Made by a program: the position numbers and the translations under genes. Source: Alisma plantago-aquatica (Eukaryota > Streptophyta > Magnoliopsida > Alismatales > Alismataceae). From it: DNA of 64,000 nt. Positions 33,502 through 46,055 of the stretch are shown piece after piece. The notes under the pieces were generated by a model that was given only the letters and a program-made list of their open reading frames with translations, was not told where the DNA came from and ran no database searches. Numbering within the stretch: position 1 is the stretch's first letter; every line of letters starts with the position of its first letter. Location of the stretch: contig OY856413.1 of the NCBI GenBank assembly GCA_963693085.1, forward strand, positions 748,627,556-748,691,555, given 5' to 3'.

Positions 33502-36500
33502 TGTAACGACCCCGCCTCCCGGTAACCCCCAATTTAGGGAGACCCGAAGGTCAGAGCCGTTATCCCAATTAACATGATCAAAGGTTCAACAATTAATCAG
33601 TAATAATTATGAAATTCTACCAAACTAAAATGAAATCTGGTATAGAATAAAACTTTGCATATCTTTTTCAAAAACTTGGATATCTACTTATATCCACATC
33701 TGGAGTCTATTCTAACTAATCCTCCTGTGTACTTTACTTCTTATTTAATTCCACACATTCCACTTTACTATTTGTCCTTTTCAATCTTATACCTAAAATG
33801 CCGACAAACAAAATGTCGGTCAACATAAATGAATATGCCGGTATGTGGGGACAACCAAAATTTCACAATTATGGCTAACAATCTAGATATCATAATCGAG
33901 TTAATTAACAAGCCAAATTATGCTTTCAGTGTGACATTCTCCACTGCTTTTGCCCTAACCCTGACATACCCACCTTAGGGTTTCTCTTTTTCTAATGACT
34001 GAAGGCCACCTTATCAATCCCAAGCTTGGTGCCTGGGGTCACCTCTCATAGTGCCCATTAGTCATTTTATAAAGACCACCTTCTCAATCCTAAGCTTGGT
34101 GTCTGGGGTCACCACTCATGGTGCCCATGGGTCTTCCCTCGTGGGCTTGACCTTTTGGCATCATCCATCAGGGTGGCATGTAGGTGCAAGAATACACACT
34201 TCTATTATTGTTGTGATAATCATAGTGACTTTATGATTTACAAGTATGAACATCCAAACTGATAAGTTGCATTCAATGCGATGAATCATCCGGGAAACTC
34301 TTCGGGAAACTAATGCGATTAACCATAATTAACCACATACTTGTCAGGCTGATTTGAGACAGAATTAATCCAATCATTGCAAGAAATCCAATAGGCAAGC
34401 AAGCACACAAAGAGATCCTGAAATATGCATACAAATTTCTATCATTGATCATGCCATCAAGATCTATTAAACCTAGCTCGCTTCCTAGGGTTTCTAGTCC
34501 ACTTTTAGGGTTTCTATTGCAATTAGGGTTCCTCTTCATTTTTACTCTTTTAAACCCTAATTTTATCTCATCTATACTTCACGAAAGATATTAAGGTTAC
34601 CTTTTAACAACATATAACCCTAATTTCGGATTAAAGGCACAATTAACCATCAATTAAGTCCATTATGCTCATTAAAACTACCATTTTTATCCTTTTAATT
34701 CATGACAAGATCATTAGGCCTAATTATCATCTTTGGTTCCTTTCGGATTAACAACTCATAGTTCATTATGATCTAATTCACATATGAACTCTATTTATCA
34801 TTAATTCCACCTTTATCCATTAGAAAACCCTAATTACCATATTAAGGGTATTTATCCACAATAGAACTCTTATACTCGAAATAGCTTTGAACCATCATAT
34901 CTCAGCTTTATTCATGATTTTGAACAATTAAAGCCATTAAGAGTCACAATTACTAACATTAGGGTTTCAAGGCCCATTAAAGCTCGTTTATGTACATGGA
35001 ACTCCAAATTAAACCAATTATGTGCAAAGTTCATCCTTTTTGTTCTTAATGTACCTTTTTATAATTAACAGGCTAATATCAACTCTAATCATCCATAAAA
35101 CCCTTCTTAATACATTAATAATCTCAATTTAGGGTTTCTTAATCATTAAAACATTAAAGTTGATAACTTCCACTACTTTTCGAATTGCAAGAGGAATTAT
35201 CTTCTAAATCTATTTTTATTGGATTCCTCTCATTTTTCTAAGCAAGATTCATATTTTATACGCATCCATCCGAGCTACCAATAAAAAGATATGAATTTCA
35301 CAATATTTCACTTACTTGGACCAATCATTGAGTGCCACATCATCACTTTCCATGCAACGCGGCCCGTTTTGGAAATATAACGAAAAGAGCTTTTTACCCT
35401 CACGTAAGTCGCTGGTCCTTCAGCCCGTGGAGGGGTAAAAGCATCCAACGACCGGTGGGTTGTCTTCAACCTCGCGCAACCCTTACTATCACCGATCTGC
35501 ATCACAACGCAGGTGTGCCCCCTCTTCCCCAGGGCCCGACTACCACCAGGGACAACTCCCTCACCTACGATGTGCCTCCGTGTCCCTGTATATGCCCTCA
35601 ACTCATGCCCAGAGTGGCGGGTTCATGCGTGCCATGTCTGCAACTTGCGACCGGCTTGTAGCCATCCAGTGGCTGTTGCGTCAGGGCTAGAGCAAAGCGA
35701 CGACCACCAAGCTTCCTTCCGGCGGTATGGGTGCATCGAGCTTCCAACAAGACCACTCCACGAACCTCGTTTGCTCCAGGGTGTCTCTACCCATCACGAC
35801 TAGGGTTTGCATGGAAAGAACAAGAAGAAGAAGAGGGAGAAGAGAGAGGGAGAGACGTGTGGGATCTCCTTGGGCTCGACCATGGGCTCTACCCTTATAT
35901 ATGGGAGGGTAGCCATGCCCCGACATGCTTTCCCACAAAGCAACAAAACCCTTTTCCAATAGGAATCCTATTCCTTCATTGAGAAGCAATCTTCTCTCTC
36001 CTAAATATCTTCTTAATAAACCATGTTCTTTGGATATTTAGGAATTTGAAAATTCTCTCTCTTATTCTCTTTATGCTTGACTTTTAATCCATTGGCACGA
36101 AATTATATTTCCTTTTAGTAGAAAATACCTCCTTTTTAACAATGTCACAAAATTCATTAATTATGTATTACATTATCCTCTTTTTTGTATTATTGGTATT
36201 TTCTCTTTCTTTTTCTCCATTGGGGCTCCTTGGACCCCAAGAAACGCTAATATTTTGAAATCTTTTTTAGTGGATACTCCTTATCCTTCTAGATGCATCT
36301 ATATCGATTATTTCTCATTATCCTTTTTATTTCTTTATTAAAATATCTCTTTTTGAGGATTTCTCTTTATCTCTCTTTTTATTTTCCTTATTGGAATTCC
36401 TTTTAATATTAGAAACCTTATGGATACGAAAATCCATCAAGGATGACTCAATCTTACCTCTTTCCACTTATTTTCCACATTTTATCATTATCTCCAATTT

Positions 36501-36872
36501 CTTTCTTAATAAAGAAATATTTAATTGATCTTTTCTTTTCTTATTACATTATTTTTGAAACTTTGGACTCCTTAGAACCCAAGGAACCCAAGAGGCACGA
36601 AATCCAACTTTGGATAACATTCCTTTGCCTTCTAGAGGTTTCTACATCTTTCTTTTCTCCATTTTCTTATTTACTCATTTAATAATGGCGTTTCCTTTGT
36701 CTTTTCCTTGTTATTGGGCCCAATAGCCAATAAAGCCCACAAAACAACCAACAAGGCTATTGTAAACGAAATCCTTTTATTCAAAACAAATTATATCATT
36801 ATTTGTTCACATATCTTTAATAGGAGAAATTACATTTCTCACCAAGAGAACCCAAAAATTGGGGTTGTAACA
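33502..36872 (-). repeat. 5' LTR of the chromovirus (3,371 bp)
   Basis: Right copy, near-identical in length to the left one with scattered substitutions. The TATA box CCCATATATAAGGG lies at 35,893-35,906 on the minus strand, about 970 bases into the LTR. It is followed by a CT/GA-rich leader (35,820-35,860). Confidence 0.93.
35893..35906 (-). promoter_or_regulatory. TATA box of the chromovirus 5' LTR
   Basis: CCCATATATAAGGG on the minus strand. The left LTR has CCCCTATATAAGGG at the equivalent place. Transcription would start near 35,865. Confidence 0.55.
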
Positions 36873-36877
36873 CTATA

Positions 36878-38411
36878 CTTATTTCTATCAATAAAGAATT
36901 CAATCTTTCATTTTGTCACTTTTGATAAGAGAATTTAGTCAGTTTGTCATAAATTAATCTTAATTGTGAATGATAAGTATAATCTTAATGATGTAAGAGT
37001 GAAAACACCAACTTTGTGATTATGGTGTAATCTAAAATATTGTGTCCATGTGATTATTCCCCGTATTTATACTAGAGTTAGACACTTTATCTTAACTCTA
37101 TTCAAATATTCAAGTTTGTGCTTTTCTATAAATCAAACTTCTCAATTTATATTAGACATGAAGATCTATAAATAGAAACATATATTCTTTATTAAATTAA
37201 AAATACCAACAAAAGATTGTATTAGGATTAGGATTTATTTATGTTCAAAGATAGCTGAGAACAAGTGACAGGCAACCAATCTCCCAGAATAACATGTTAC
37301 AACCAAATTGAATGGAAATTGACTTCTGTTGTTTCAAACACCTATATGTTTAGATATGAAACAATATCTGCTAACAAAATAACATCAAAATATTGCATTC
37401 ATTCCATGCTTGAAAGATTAATATTTATGATCATAAAAATATAATAAAACAAAGAAAATATGAAATAAAACATATTAATGATTTTCTGGAATAGAAAGAA
37501 AATTGGAAATCTCTTTTCCACATTATTAGTGAGTTTTGAGAAGAAAGACATGATCTTTCTAGATAGCTCAAAACATTAATAGAGAATGGAAAATGTGATT
37601 GGGATAAAAAAATAGTAAATGCAACGATAAATATAATGGATTAGGAAACAATAATAACTCTTTGCAACCCAATCAAAATTTTAAAAATACAAGCCAAAAA
37701 AATGTTTCTTCAAGTACATGAGCACATTTAACAAGAAATACCAATGTCATATATGTCAATGTACATCAATGGGCCTTATGTTTTCTTACACAATACTACA
37801 ACTATAATAGTATGCGACTGAAATATCTCCAACCTTAGAACAAAATACTTAGAACAACTATATTACTGACCAACTATATGTGAGTTAATGTTCGATGCTG
37901 AAGGGACAATGTCTTAATTAGAAGAGCATAGTCGACATTAAAATGATGCGATGAATGTGTGATAAGACCAAAAAATGCTTGAGAAATGACTCTATATGGA
38001 GCCAAGTTGGGATGGTGAGTATTGTGGGCAAGTTGTATGGCGACCTTTTATGACGGACGGACACATGAAACATGGTAATGCAATTGTATTAGTTTAAAAC
38101 AATGTTATCAAGTCAAAGAAATAGACTTAAATGAACTATGGATGAGTATAAAGGGTGATATTTTAAATATTTAAATCTTGATAGAAATAAAGCTTTTTAG
38201 GATAGTGAGATCCATTTCAAAGGCCCCAACATGGTTGGAATGGATGCTTAAAAATTATGACAACGACAATAGTGTTGATGATGATAACGAAGATCATGAC
38301 ATCTCCCTGATAACATGTACTCTAAGTCATGATCTTTGCTATGAGTTATTTGTAAAACAATATGAGTGAAATTTGGTACCAAACTCCTCATGTGAGGACT
38401 ATATAAAGAAA
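36878..38411. other. AT-rich DNA without recognised genes
   Basis: No coding region, RNA gene or clear repeat was supported between the chromovirus and the tandem duplication. Confidence 0.4.
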
Positions 38412-38654
38412 AAAAATCATCTCCATTGTAAAATGAAGAACCCACCATCAATAAGAAATTTTAAAAGTTACAAAATAGTTTGTTGAGCTATAATTTTGAA
38501 TTTTTGATGTGTATGAGTTTATTGTGGCACACAAAAATCATCTCCATTGTAAAATGAAGAACCCACCATCAATAAGAAATTTTAAAAGTTACAAAATAGT
38601 TTGTTGAGCTATAATTTTGAATTTTTGATGTGTATGAGTTTTATTGTGGCACAC
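38412..38654. repeat. Tandem duplication, 2 x 121 bp
   Basis: Two adjacent, nearly perfect copies run from AAAAATCATCTCCATTGTAA to GAGTTTATTGTGGCACACAA; the second has one extra T. The near identity points to a recent duplication. Confidence 0.95.
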
Positions 38655-38824
38655 AACTATAAATTAATGAGTGTGTTTGTGACACAATTAATAGAAATGT
38701 TACATTTTTTATACTAAAATCCTTTTGATATTAAAGAAGACTACTATGCATAACAGTGGTCATATATCATTTTTTATACAAATTCAATTCGTTCAACTAA
38801 AAGTCAAAGAAATGGGATTGGGCA

Positions 38825-39205
38825 TCTCTACCTATACATGATACTATACGATATAGTGAGTAAAGACAAAAGATGAAATCTATCAAGATTGTTATGTATA
38901 ATAGAACAATTTAGTGTCCAATGCATATAAAAAAGGAAAAGTAAGATAAATTTTATTATGATGATATACATAAATAATTTCAAGATGGTTGGAATATCTA
39001 AAAATACTAGGAACAATGAGGAAACAAAATTCAAGGTTAATATTATAATTTTTTAAATATGTTTGATAGGTTCCCTATAATATGTTACATATTATTATTT
39101 CCCCAAAGTAGCACTATCTGTAATGTCAACATTATGAGATTTTATTAATTTCATCACAACTATATAATAAATAAATGGCACGTGTGTAACACGTGCCTAT
39201 ACTAG
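38825..39205 (+). mobile_element. Small non-autonomous Helitron candidate
   Basis: The 3' end has a hairpin, GGCACGTG-TGTAA-CACGTGCC (39,177-39,197), then four bases, then CTAG (39,202-39,205) followed by T. This is the standard Helitron terminus (hairpin plus CTRR, insertion before T). A matching 5' end is proposed at 38,825: TCTCTACCTATAC after an A, giving A|TC...CTAG|T and a 381-bp element. The 3' end is well supported and the 5' end is inferred. Confidence 0.55.
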
Positions 39206-39209
39206 TACT

Positions 39210-40575
39210 AATTAAGATGCAAGGAGGTTGTACTCGTCACACACCTTCTAGTGATATGAGACAATTCTAATATCCACATAGTACTCCCGTACTTATGCAA
39301 ATATTTGAACTGAAACTGTGGATCCTCAACACAATCCCAACCTCTCCCGTGATCAAGGATACATTACCAAGATATATACTCCCGACTTCTCTACACATCT
39401 TCCCAGATCACATAAAGAAGTATATAATATGTAAGCAAGATGTCCAGTAGTGCATACAAGCATAAAAACACCATAAATATCTTAGAATAGCAAATTAATT
39501 AGAAATAGTTAAAAATTTCAAGTTCACATGAGCAATGACGTGGGAGCTACTCTCCCACACCCAAGGAAAGGAAAAATACTCATTCATGGTGATGAAACAC
39601 AAACACATGCTACAAATTTCACAGTTCAACATGACTAGAGAAGAAAAGATCAAGGGAAATCTAAGGAAAGAGAAATAACTAGGTAGAACTTCAATTTGGA
39701 GACGAAATTAAGCCCATGATGATGCTTCTTCTCTGACAAACTTCTCTCCCAAGATGTATGAACGAGGTGGAGAAGCTCCCAATGTAATCCTTAAAGAAGA
39801 ATGGAGAATAATGGAGGTTCTATCTTGAGTAATGCTTCTTCCTTCCCAAAATCACCCTTCCTCTGCTCTAGACTCTTCTTTGGTCAAAAAGTGTTTCAAA
39901 ATTATAAGAGCTAGCCATCCCATAAGTGAGTTTTCATATTTAACACGAGGGACAATTGTTTTACAAAATGAAAAAATCGTCTGGGACATGCTATGTTTGA
40001 GAACCACACAGTGTGTCACCATGTGTAACCGACATGCAAACTACTTTAATTGAGTACACAGCGTGTTGTCTAAGAGATACATCATGTAGCTGAGACTTGG
40101 TGAAGTCTTGGGTTGAATTTCTCGAATTGAACATGGTGTGTCTTAATAAACACACGCCGAACTTCTGAGTGTTACTTTTGAATGGTGCAGCATGCCATGT
40201 CACTGTAGAGTCACACTATGTCATATATTTTCAGAAGTTTACATGATCATCTATGAATTTACACAACGTGTGCTAATTAACACACGCCATGTTTCCTTTT
40301 GAATCTTGAATAAGAACTCTATGAAGTATGCAAACTCTTGGCAATTCCAACTAGGGTGGAATTTTTGTTGGATTACCCCCATTTTCTCGTCATAATCATG
40401 TACATTTGGTCATAAACTTGAAACAAGTAAAACAACTAAAAATGTGGGAAATCAAGTATGATTAGAGGTAAAATGAGATACAATTTGGATTGAAAGTGTG
40501 TGCAAAATTGGGCGGAAAGTCTATTGAAAGTGTGTGCAAATGTGGGTGAAAAGTCTATATAAAATGTGCACATCA
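39210..40575 (-). repeat. Probable 3' LTR of the older Athila-like element (B)
   Basis: On the minus strand, CAAGCTTAGGGGGATT (polypurine-like, ~40,578-40,592) precedes TGATGTGCACATTTTAT at 40,575. The start TGATG is the same as that of Athila-like element A. The left limit is not fixed. The block contains repeated cacac-GC/GT-gtgt words (39,990-40,290), e.g. ACACAACGTGTGC and ACACACGCCG. Confidence 0.45.
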
Positions 40576-42319
40576 AATCCCCCTAAGCTTGAACTATTGC
40601 TTGTCCTCAAGTAAAAAGAACATAGAAATATAAACGAAGAAAGTGTCAAGTACATGTGCCCTTCAAATGAAATGAAAAAAGGAACAAAACCAATCCAACC
40701 TTAATGACTGATTTATGCTATTTAACCATAAATCCAGATTAAACACCTAAGATAGAAATTTTAGTTCAATAAGAGAGGAAACAATCTAGATGGAACAATC
40801 AACAAACAACGCCAAGTAGAATTTAGATGACTAAGCCAAACAACTAGTGAATATGCAACCTGACACTCTCAATTATTAAGGATGTAAAAGATGAAATCCA
40901 AGTTAACTTGAACAACTCAGTGGTTCTCTCATTGTTTTCAGAAAGAATGTGGCAATGAGGTGCATGCTATGACACTCGACAACTAAAATAGACTTATGCA
41001 CACGTGGAATGCCAGTTGGGGTATTTTATCCTCTTTCATGACGTAGCACATAAATAGCATGATGCGTGGGTGGTTTATCCATCTTTTAATAGAGTACATA
41101 TATGAAATTTGAAAAACAACCAAGATTTTAACAAATGATTCAGTTTTTGTTTAAGAACTGCGTGGCCTTGAACTAAAGTTCTTTTTCAAAACATAGGAGA
41201 GTTCACTAGATTGCACAATCAAGTAGATTTCATACATTTATTTTAAAAATTATCATTGAGAGATTGGTTGAAAACATACTAAAAGCTTGGTAAAGGCATC
41301 TAGAATGCTAAACAATGTTGTAGTGTTGATTAATCCAAAGGATTGGACTTCTACATGTGTTTGACTATCAAGAGTGTTATAGGTGAGAATTCAGGTTAGA
41401 AGCATAAACCACATTTTAAGTGCTTGTTGTTGGTCAAGGGTTTCATTTAATTGGTGCATGACTTGTGTAATTTTCTTCAAATAGAATTTCTCCAATAAAA
41501 AAGGGACAAACAATTCATCTTAAAGGAACATCAATCCAAACACAAGGAAAAGGCCTCAGATCATTTTCTAACTCTAAAACATATACTAGAACAAAAACAT
41601 GAAAAAAGGATGATGAAAGGAAACTGAAACTACACTACCGACCAATTGTTCTCCAAAAGCTTGAAATTTGCAGTGTCCTCACTACATAAATCAAACTCAA
41701 GTTGGTAATAATCGGGTACCTACCATGGTGAATTAGAATGAAGGGATAGTTCCCTCATCCCCAGAGGTGAAATGTTGGCTCAAAAGATCATCATAAGGTG
41801 GCGGCTCATTCTATGGTGGTGGTGGAGGCAGTTGAGGCTTGGTATAGTGGCTTTGAGAGATGTGCCACATATCCATCCTCTATATCATGATGTGCATGTC
41901 AGAGTATCACTAACTCATCATCTAAGAACGAGCATCCTATTGATCAAAACTATAATGAACATGGCCGTAGAGATGTTGGACATCAAGCATAGCCTAGTTG
42001 AATACTATTTGTATGCTAGTGGAGGGAGGTAGGGGTGGAGCTGCAACATCAGTGGAAGTGATGACTCGATCACTAGATTCAGTCTCTTCATCAAAACTAA
42101 ATTTCCAATTGTCTTAGTTCATCAAGGTGATTGCTTCTAAATCTAGGAGCTCAATGTACCTATTATGATCTACAAAATATTGCCTGAAATTTTCATCATC
42201 AGAGGGTCTATAAAAATTAGGCTAGAGGATATGAGGAACTAGAGATCAATTAAATTCCTCCCAAGAGCATCTTAAACCAGTAAGCTCAACATTGACTTTA
42301 CAGGCAGTGTGAGTTATCT
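40576..42319 (-). other. 3' internal region of Athila-like element B, non-coding
   Basis: By the nest geometry this is the stretch of B between its post-pol frame and its 3' LTR. On the minus strand ~42,250-42,000 continues weak coding-like text with stops. Near 40,600 lies CTTGAGGACAAGCAATAG, the 'gaggacaagc' word that ends many plant gypsy interiors. Nothing else is recognised. Confidence 0.4.
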
Positions 42320-42421
42320 ACCCTACAATCATAATGTGACTAGAATTCTTTTGTCTGATTTCAAAGAACCAAAAGAGGATATAATAACCAACATTGATTT
42401 TAAAATCATGAAGCATTGCCC
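42320..42421 (-). pseudogene. Continuation of element B's post-pol (Athila ORF-1-like) frame
   Basis: Taking out element A and one TGCCC copy, the minus-strand frame at 58,884 reads on across 42,421 through MLHDFKINVGYYI and stops at ~42,320. This resembles the Athila ORF-1 type (PF03078) text and shows directly that the two flanks were one sequence. Confidence 0.55.
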
Positions 42422-44390
42422 TGATGAATGCATATTCATCTTAGTTTTAGTCGCCATCTTTGGCCCAGTTTTGCACCGAAAGCTCACATTCACCCCTTTG
42501 AATATGCTCATATACAATTTCCTCAGTTCCATATCATTATCTAGAGTATTGATCAAATCTATTCGTCTCCATTGTAGGATTGAACATCGCGCTATGTGTG
42601 CCAGTGTAGGAGGTGTAGGGGACGGTGGTCCTGCTAACTGACTAGCGGGCTGCAGAAACTTTTGATAATTTGTACCCCTTTTTCAATGGTCGCTTCCTTC
42701 ATTAAAATGCATCCTCATCGGTTAGAGGATTCATCAACGCAGGCCATTTGACCTTCATCAATAGCCCCCCGCCCCCCGCGGGGATGGGTTTGATCCATGA
42801 TGATTGCGACCGCGATCCCAAAGAAGGACTACGACTGCGGTCCCAAAGGAGACATCACGACCTAACCATGGACCGCGACCGCGACCCGGCTGCACCTTGA
42901 CCTGAGGTTGGATAACGACCTCAGAAGATCACGACTGTGCACCACACCGTGATCGAGGTCTAAAGTAGCTCGACTGTGATCGTGATCGAGACATGCCCAC
43001 ATGACCGTGACCGAGGAACATGAAACTCACCTCGACCATGACTAAGAAGAGAAGGTCCGCAACCGTAGCCAAGACACCTCGACCGTGACTAAGAAGATAA
43101 CCGTGACCGTGGAGTTAAGTCAGTGGCCTACACCTATAAATAGGCCACCCACCCAACCTGTCAAATCATCGACTCCAGACGCCGCTAGGATGCCGCTTTG
43201 TGCCCATCCTAGGGAGTACGGTCTCCATAGCCAAGAGCCAACCTCTGTGGTGTTCTTGTGCCTCCGTTCATCCAGATCTGAGGTGGAAACCCAGATCTGC
43301 AACCATCCATCTACGTCTCCAACACTTGCATACACCATCACATCCATGAGCTGCTCCTCCTGCTGTGAGCAAGGAGCACGAGAAGAGAAGGAAGGTGGAA
43401 AGAGAAGATCTGCCCCGTCTACCGTGGCATTCTTCCCTCCTCGTCCAGATCTGCCCCGACGTTGTGTAGAAGACCGTCTCTCCACTGAGCTACAATCATC
43501 TTCTTCACCATGACCATGGTGGAATCTTCCCTCTCTTTTGTTATTTTTGTTTCTCTCACCATGAGCGAGTAGTTTCCTTTCGCTGGGGTGCGGGGACTAG
43601 CCTCACTGTCTGTGCTTACATGTCCTTTTATTAAACATTCCATGGCTTTTATATAACTTTTCATTTAGTTGTTAATCATTTGATGTGTGCTTGTGGATTG
43701 ATCACCTCCTTGCATGATCTATTTCATTCCTATGTTACGAGAACTTCAATACATAGGTTTTGAATGACGATGAACGCGGTTGACTCCCTGACGAGAACTT
43801 CTGATGGGATTCCCTGAAGTCGTAAGTGTGTGATCCGTGAGGAGATGAGACATCTAGCCCACAATGACGCTTCTATGTCCCTAACACCCGTATGGGGGGC
43901 TCGCAACTTCAGTTGGATATCTGTATCTTCAGAGCCATAAGTGCGTGATCTGGATGGTGACGAGACATCTGATGCCTAAGGTGATGCTTACACGAGCCTA
44001 ACGTCTATATGGAGGGTTTGCAGCAGCTCCACTTGGATGGATATCTAGCCTGGATGTGTGTGTTTGGATATGTTTGCATGTGTAGCAGTGGCGAAACCCA
44101 GTTCCACCCCAGTGATTCCCATTATTAATCTTTAATCAACTTTTAATCCTGCTCTTTACTTTCCTAAAAGTAGTTTAATCCAAATCAATCAACTCTCATC
44201 ATAAATATTAGTCTTGATTCAACTAGATTCGACTAGTAAGATTCTTAAAAACATTGTCTATTGGGATTCGATCCTTAACTATACTGCGGTAAGACCCATC
44301 CGCTTGCGGGTGGTATTATTGCACAAGGTTTTGGTAAAAACTCAGGGATTTCAGCCCTGGGTGAGTTTGTTAGTGCAGTAAACCACGTCA
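42422..44390 (+). repeat. 5' LTR of element A (1,969 bp)
   Basis: TGATGAATGC...CCACGTCA. It contains a C/G-rich point (CCCCCCGCCCCCCGCGGGG, ~42,765-42,783), two copies of a ~26-base GACCGCGATCCCAAAGAAGG-type unit (42,807-42,860), a TATA box, and a CT-rich leader region. Confidence 0.93.
43133..43142 (+). promoter_or_regulatory. TATA box of element A 5' LTR
   Basis: ACCTATAAATAGGCC reads as a good TATA box; RNA would start near 43,170. The 3' LTR copy (~57,615) has lost one A (CTATAATAGG). Confidence 0.6.
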
Positions 44391-44395
44391 AATTC

Positions 44396-44413
44396 TAGCG
44401 CCGTTGCCGGGGA
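44396..44413 (+). promoter_or_regulatory. Athila-type primer-binding site
   Basis: TAGCGCCGTTGCCGGGGA lies five bases after the LTR end. The usual form in Athila elements is TGGCGCCGTTGCCGGGGA; the second base has changed G to A. Confidence 0.9.
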
Positions 44414-44571
44414 CAACAGAATCATCTAGTTAAATCTAGTTCTTTCGAGACTAATCTAGGATTTTCTTTTACTTTTGATAATATCAATCATATATACTCA
44501 AATTCGGTTCTACTCCATCCATCTTACTCCCGAAAGATCTTTCCATCCTAGGTACCCCCAAAGACTAGTGC

Positions 44572-45588
44572 ATGCACCGCTCGAATAGTTTCGGCCTTGC
44601 TGCTAGCTTTGACCCTGAAATAGAAAGTACCTTTCATCGTCAGAGTAGAGAGAATCAAGCTAGGATGGCATAAGAGGAGGAAATTGCCCAAAGGGTAGCT
44701 CAAGCCCTTAATGCACAAAGAGATAGGCTTATGCAAGAAGCCCGAGCTATAGTTCAAGAGGAAATCCAAGCATCTCAAGAAACAACTCAACAAGCTGAGT
44801 TACAAAAAGACCTTAGAGAATTCTCAATCCCTAAGGATGATGATGTTCTTCACCTAGTACAACCTCCTCCCATCAACACTCCAAATTTTGAGATAAGAGC
44901 ACATTGGGTTACATTTCTTCAGAATAGCCCTTTCTATGGTAAGAAAGGAGAGGATAGTCAAGAACATCTTCTGAGGTTTATAGATCTATGTGCTATGACA
45001 AAGCAGAATGGAGTCACATATGACACCATCAGACTCCGTCTCTTCAAATATTCTCTTGCCAATAGAGCCATGAGTTGGTACAACTCCTTGCAATGCAAAC
45101 CCATCACTACTTGGGAACAACTTCAAAATGTTTTTCTGGAAAAATTCTATCCTCCTTCCCTCACCTATGAAATTAGGGGCTGAATAACACAATTCGTTCA
45201 GGCCCCTGGAGAAACCCTTGCAGAAGCATGGGAAAAATACAAAGAGCTTCTACGCAAGTGTCCACACCATGGCATTCCTAAGAATCAACTCATCGAAATC
45301 TTTTATAGAGGTGTGGATGATGATATGAAGAAGTTTTTAGACTCCTCATCTGGAGGAAACTTCATGCGTCAAAGTTATAACAACGCATGGAAGGTTGTCA
45401 CCCTTAGAGCCGAAAATCAAGCCAACTGGGGTAGACCCGTAGGGAAAGGAGTGTTAAAGGTAGCTATGACAGAAGCTACTCCCGAGTACAAGTCTATCGC
45501 CGAATGTCTAAAGCTTCTAGTTGCCAAGCAAGATAATCTCAAATCATCTTTTACCGCCTATGAAAGGAGGTGCTCGCACCCTCGATAA
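44572..45588 (+). pseudogene. gag of element A (retrotransposon gag domain), with stops
   Basis: The frame begins ATG 44,572 (MHRSNSFGLAASFDPE), is stopped by TAA at 44,671, resumes through EEEIAQRVAQALNAQRD, and is stopped again by TGA at 45,181. The Gag domain (PF03732) spans ~44,850-45,400, with NFEIRAHWVTFLQNSPFYG, DTIRLRLFKYSLANRAMSWY and WEQLQNVFLEKFYPP. The frame ends at TAA 45,586. Downstream to ~46,050 the Asn/Gln-rich part of the protein is scattered over two frames. A nucleocapsid zinc knuckle was not seen. Confidence 0.85.
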
Positions 45589-46055
45589 CAAGAACAAGTC
45601 AAGTCAGATTCACTATTCTATGAAGCATGAAAAGGAACTGATCATTCTACTCTATCCTGTAATATTCTCTATGATGTCGTTCTAGGTAATACTTGTGGCC
45701 AAGGAGATAATGGTCAAATGGAAAATCTGAATGCTATCAACACTATCCCTGGTCAAGGATATTATAACCCAATTCAAAAAGGAACCAATAGAGTTTTCAA
45801 TATGGAAATCCTTCAGGAGTGGAAAACTCACAACAACTTGGTTCAGATGATCAACAACGAGGTCTGCCAGGATACCAGTATAACCAACAATAAAATTTTA
45901 GGAATCAAGGGAACTTTAGAGGTAACATCCAAAATAGAAACTACAACCAGTATCAAAACAACTCTCAGTTCCAGAATCCAAACTAAGTCCCTTATCAACA
46001 TCAACAACAAGGGCCACAAGCCAGTCCCATCTCTTTTGACGACAAACTATCAGCC

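Larger units (their letters stand above)
25733..36872 (-). mobile_element. Ty3/gypsy chromovirus (Tekay/Del-like), complete ends, 11.14 kb
   Basis: Two ~3.37 kb LTRs enclose a 4.4 kb interior. CTATA is duplicated at 25,728-25,732 and 36,873-36,877. On the minus strand the LTR starts TGTTACAACCCCAATTTTTGG and ends GGGAGGCGGGGTCGTTACA. The primer-binding site next to the right LTR and the polypurine tract next to the left LTR fix the orientation. Pol remnants at 29.1-30.2 kb belong to the integrase and its C-terminus. Long LTRs and this integrase tail fit Tekay-type chromoviruses. The LTRs differ by a few percent by eye, so the insertion is old but not ancient. Confidence 0.93.

Noticed and set aside
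25733..36872. LARD (large retrotransposon derivative without coding domain)
   Set aside because: Considered because the interior reads poorly, but integrase core, integrase tail and chromodomain-like pieces are recognisable on the minus strand, so it is a decayed coding element.
43085..43513. 142-codon frame in the 5' LTR of element A and its counterpart at 57,465-57,831
   Set aside because: It lies in the LTR around and after the TATA box, is not kept as one frame between the two LTRs, and matches no protein.
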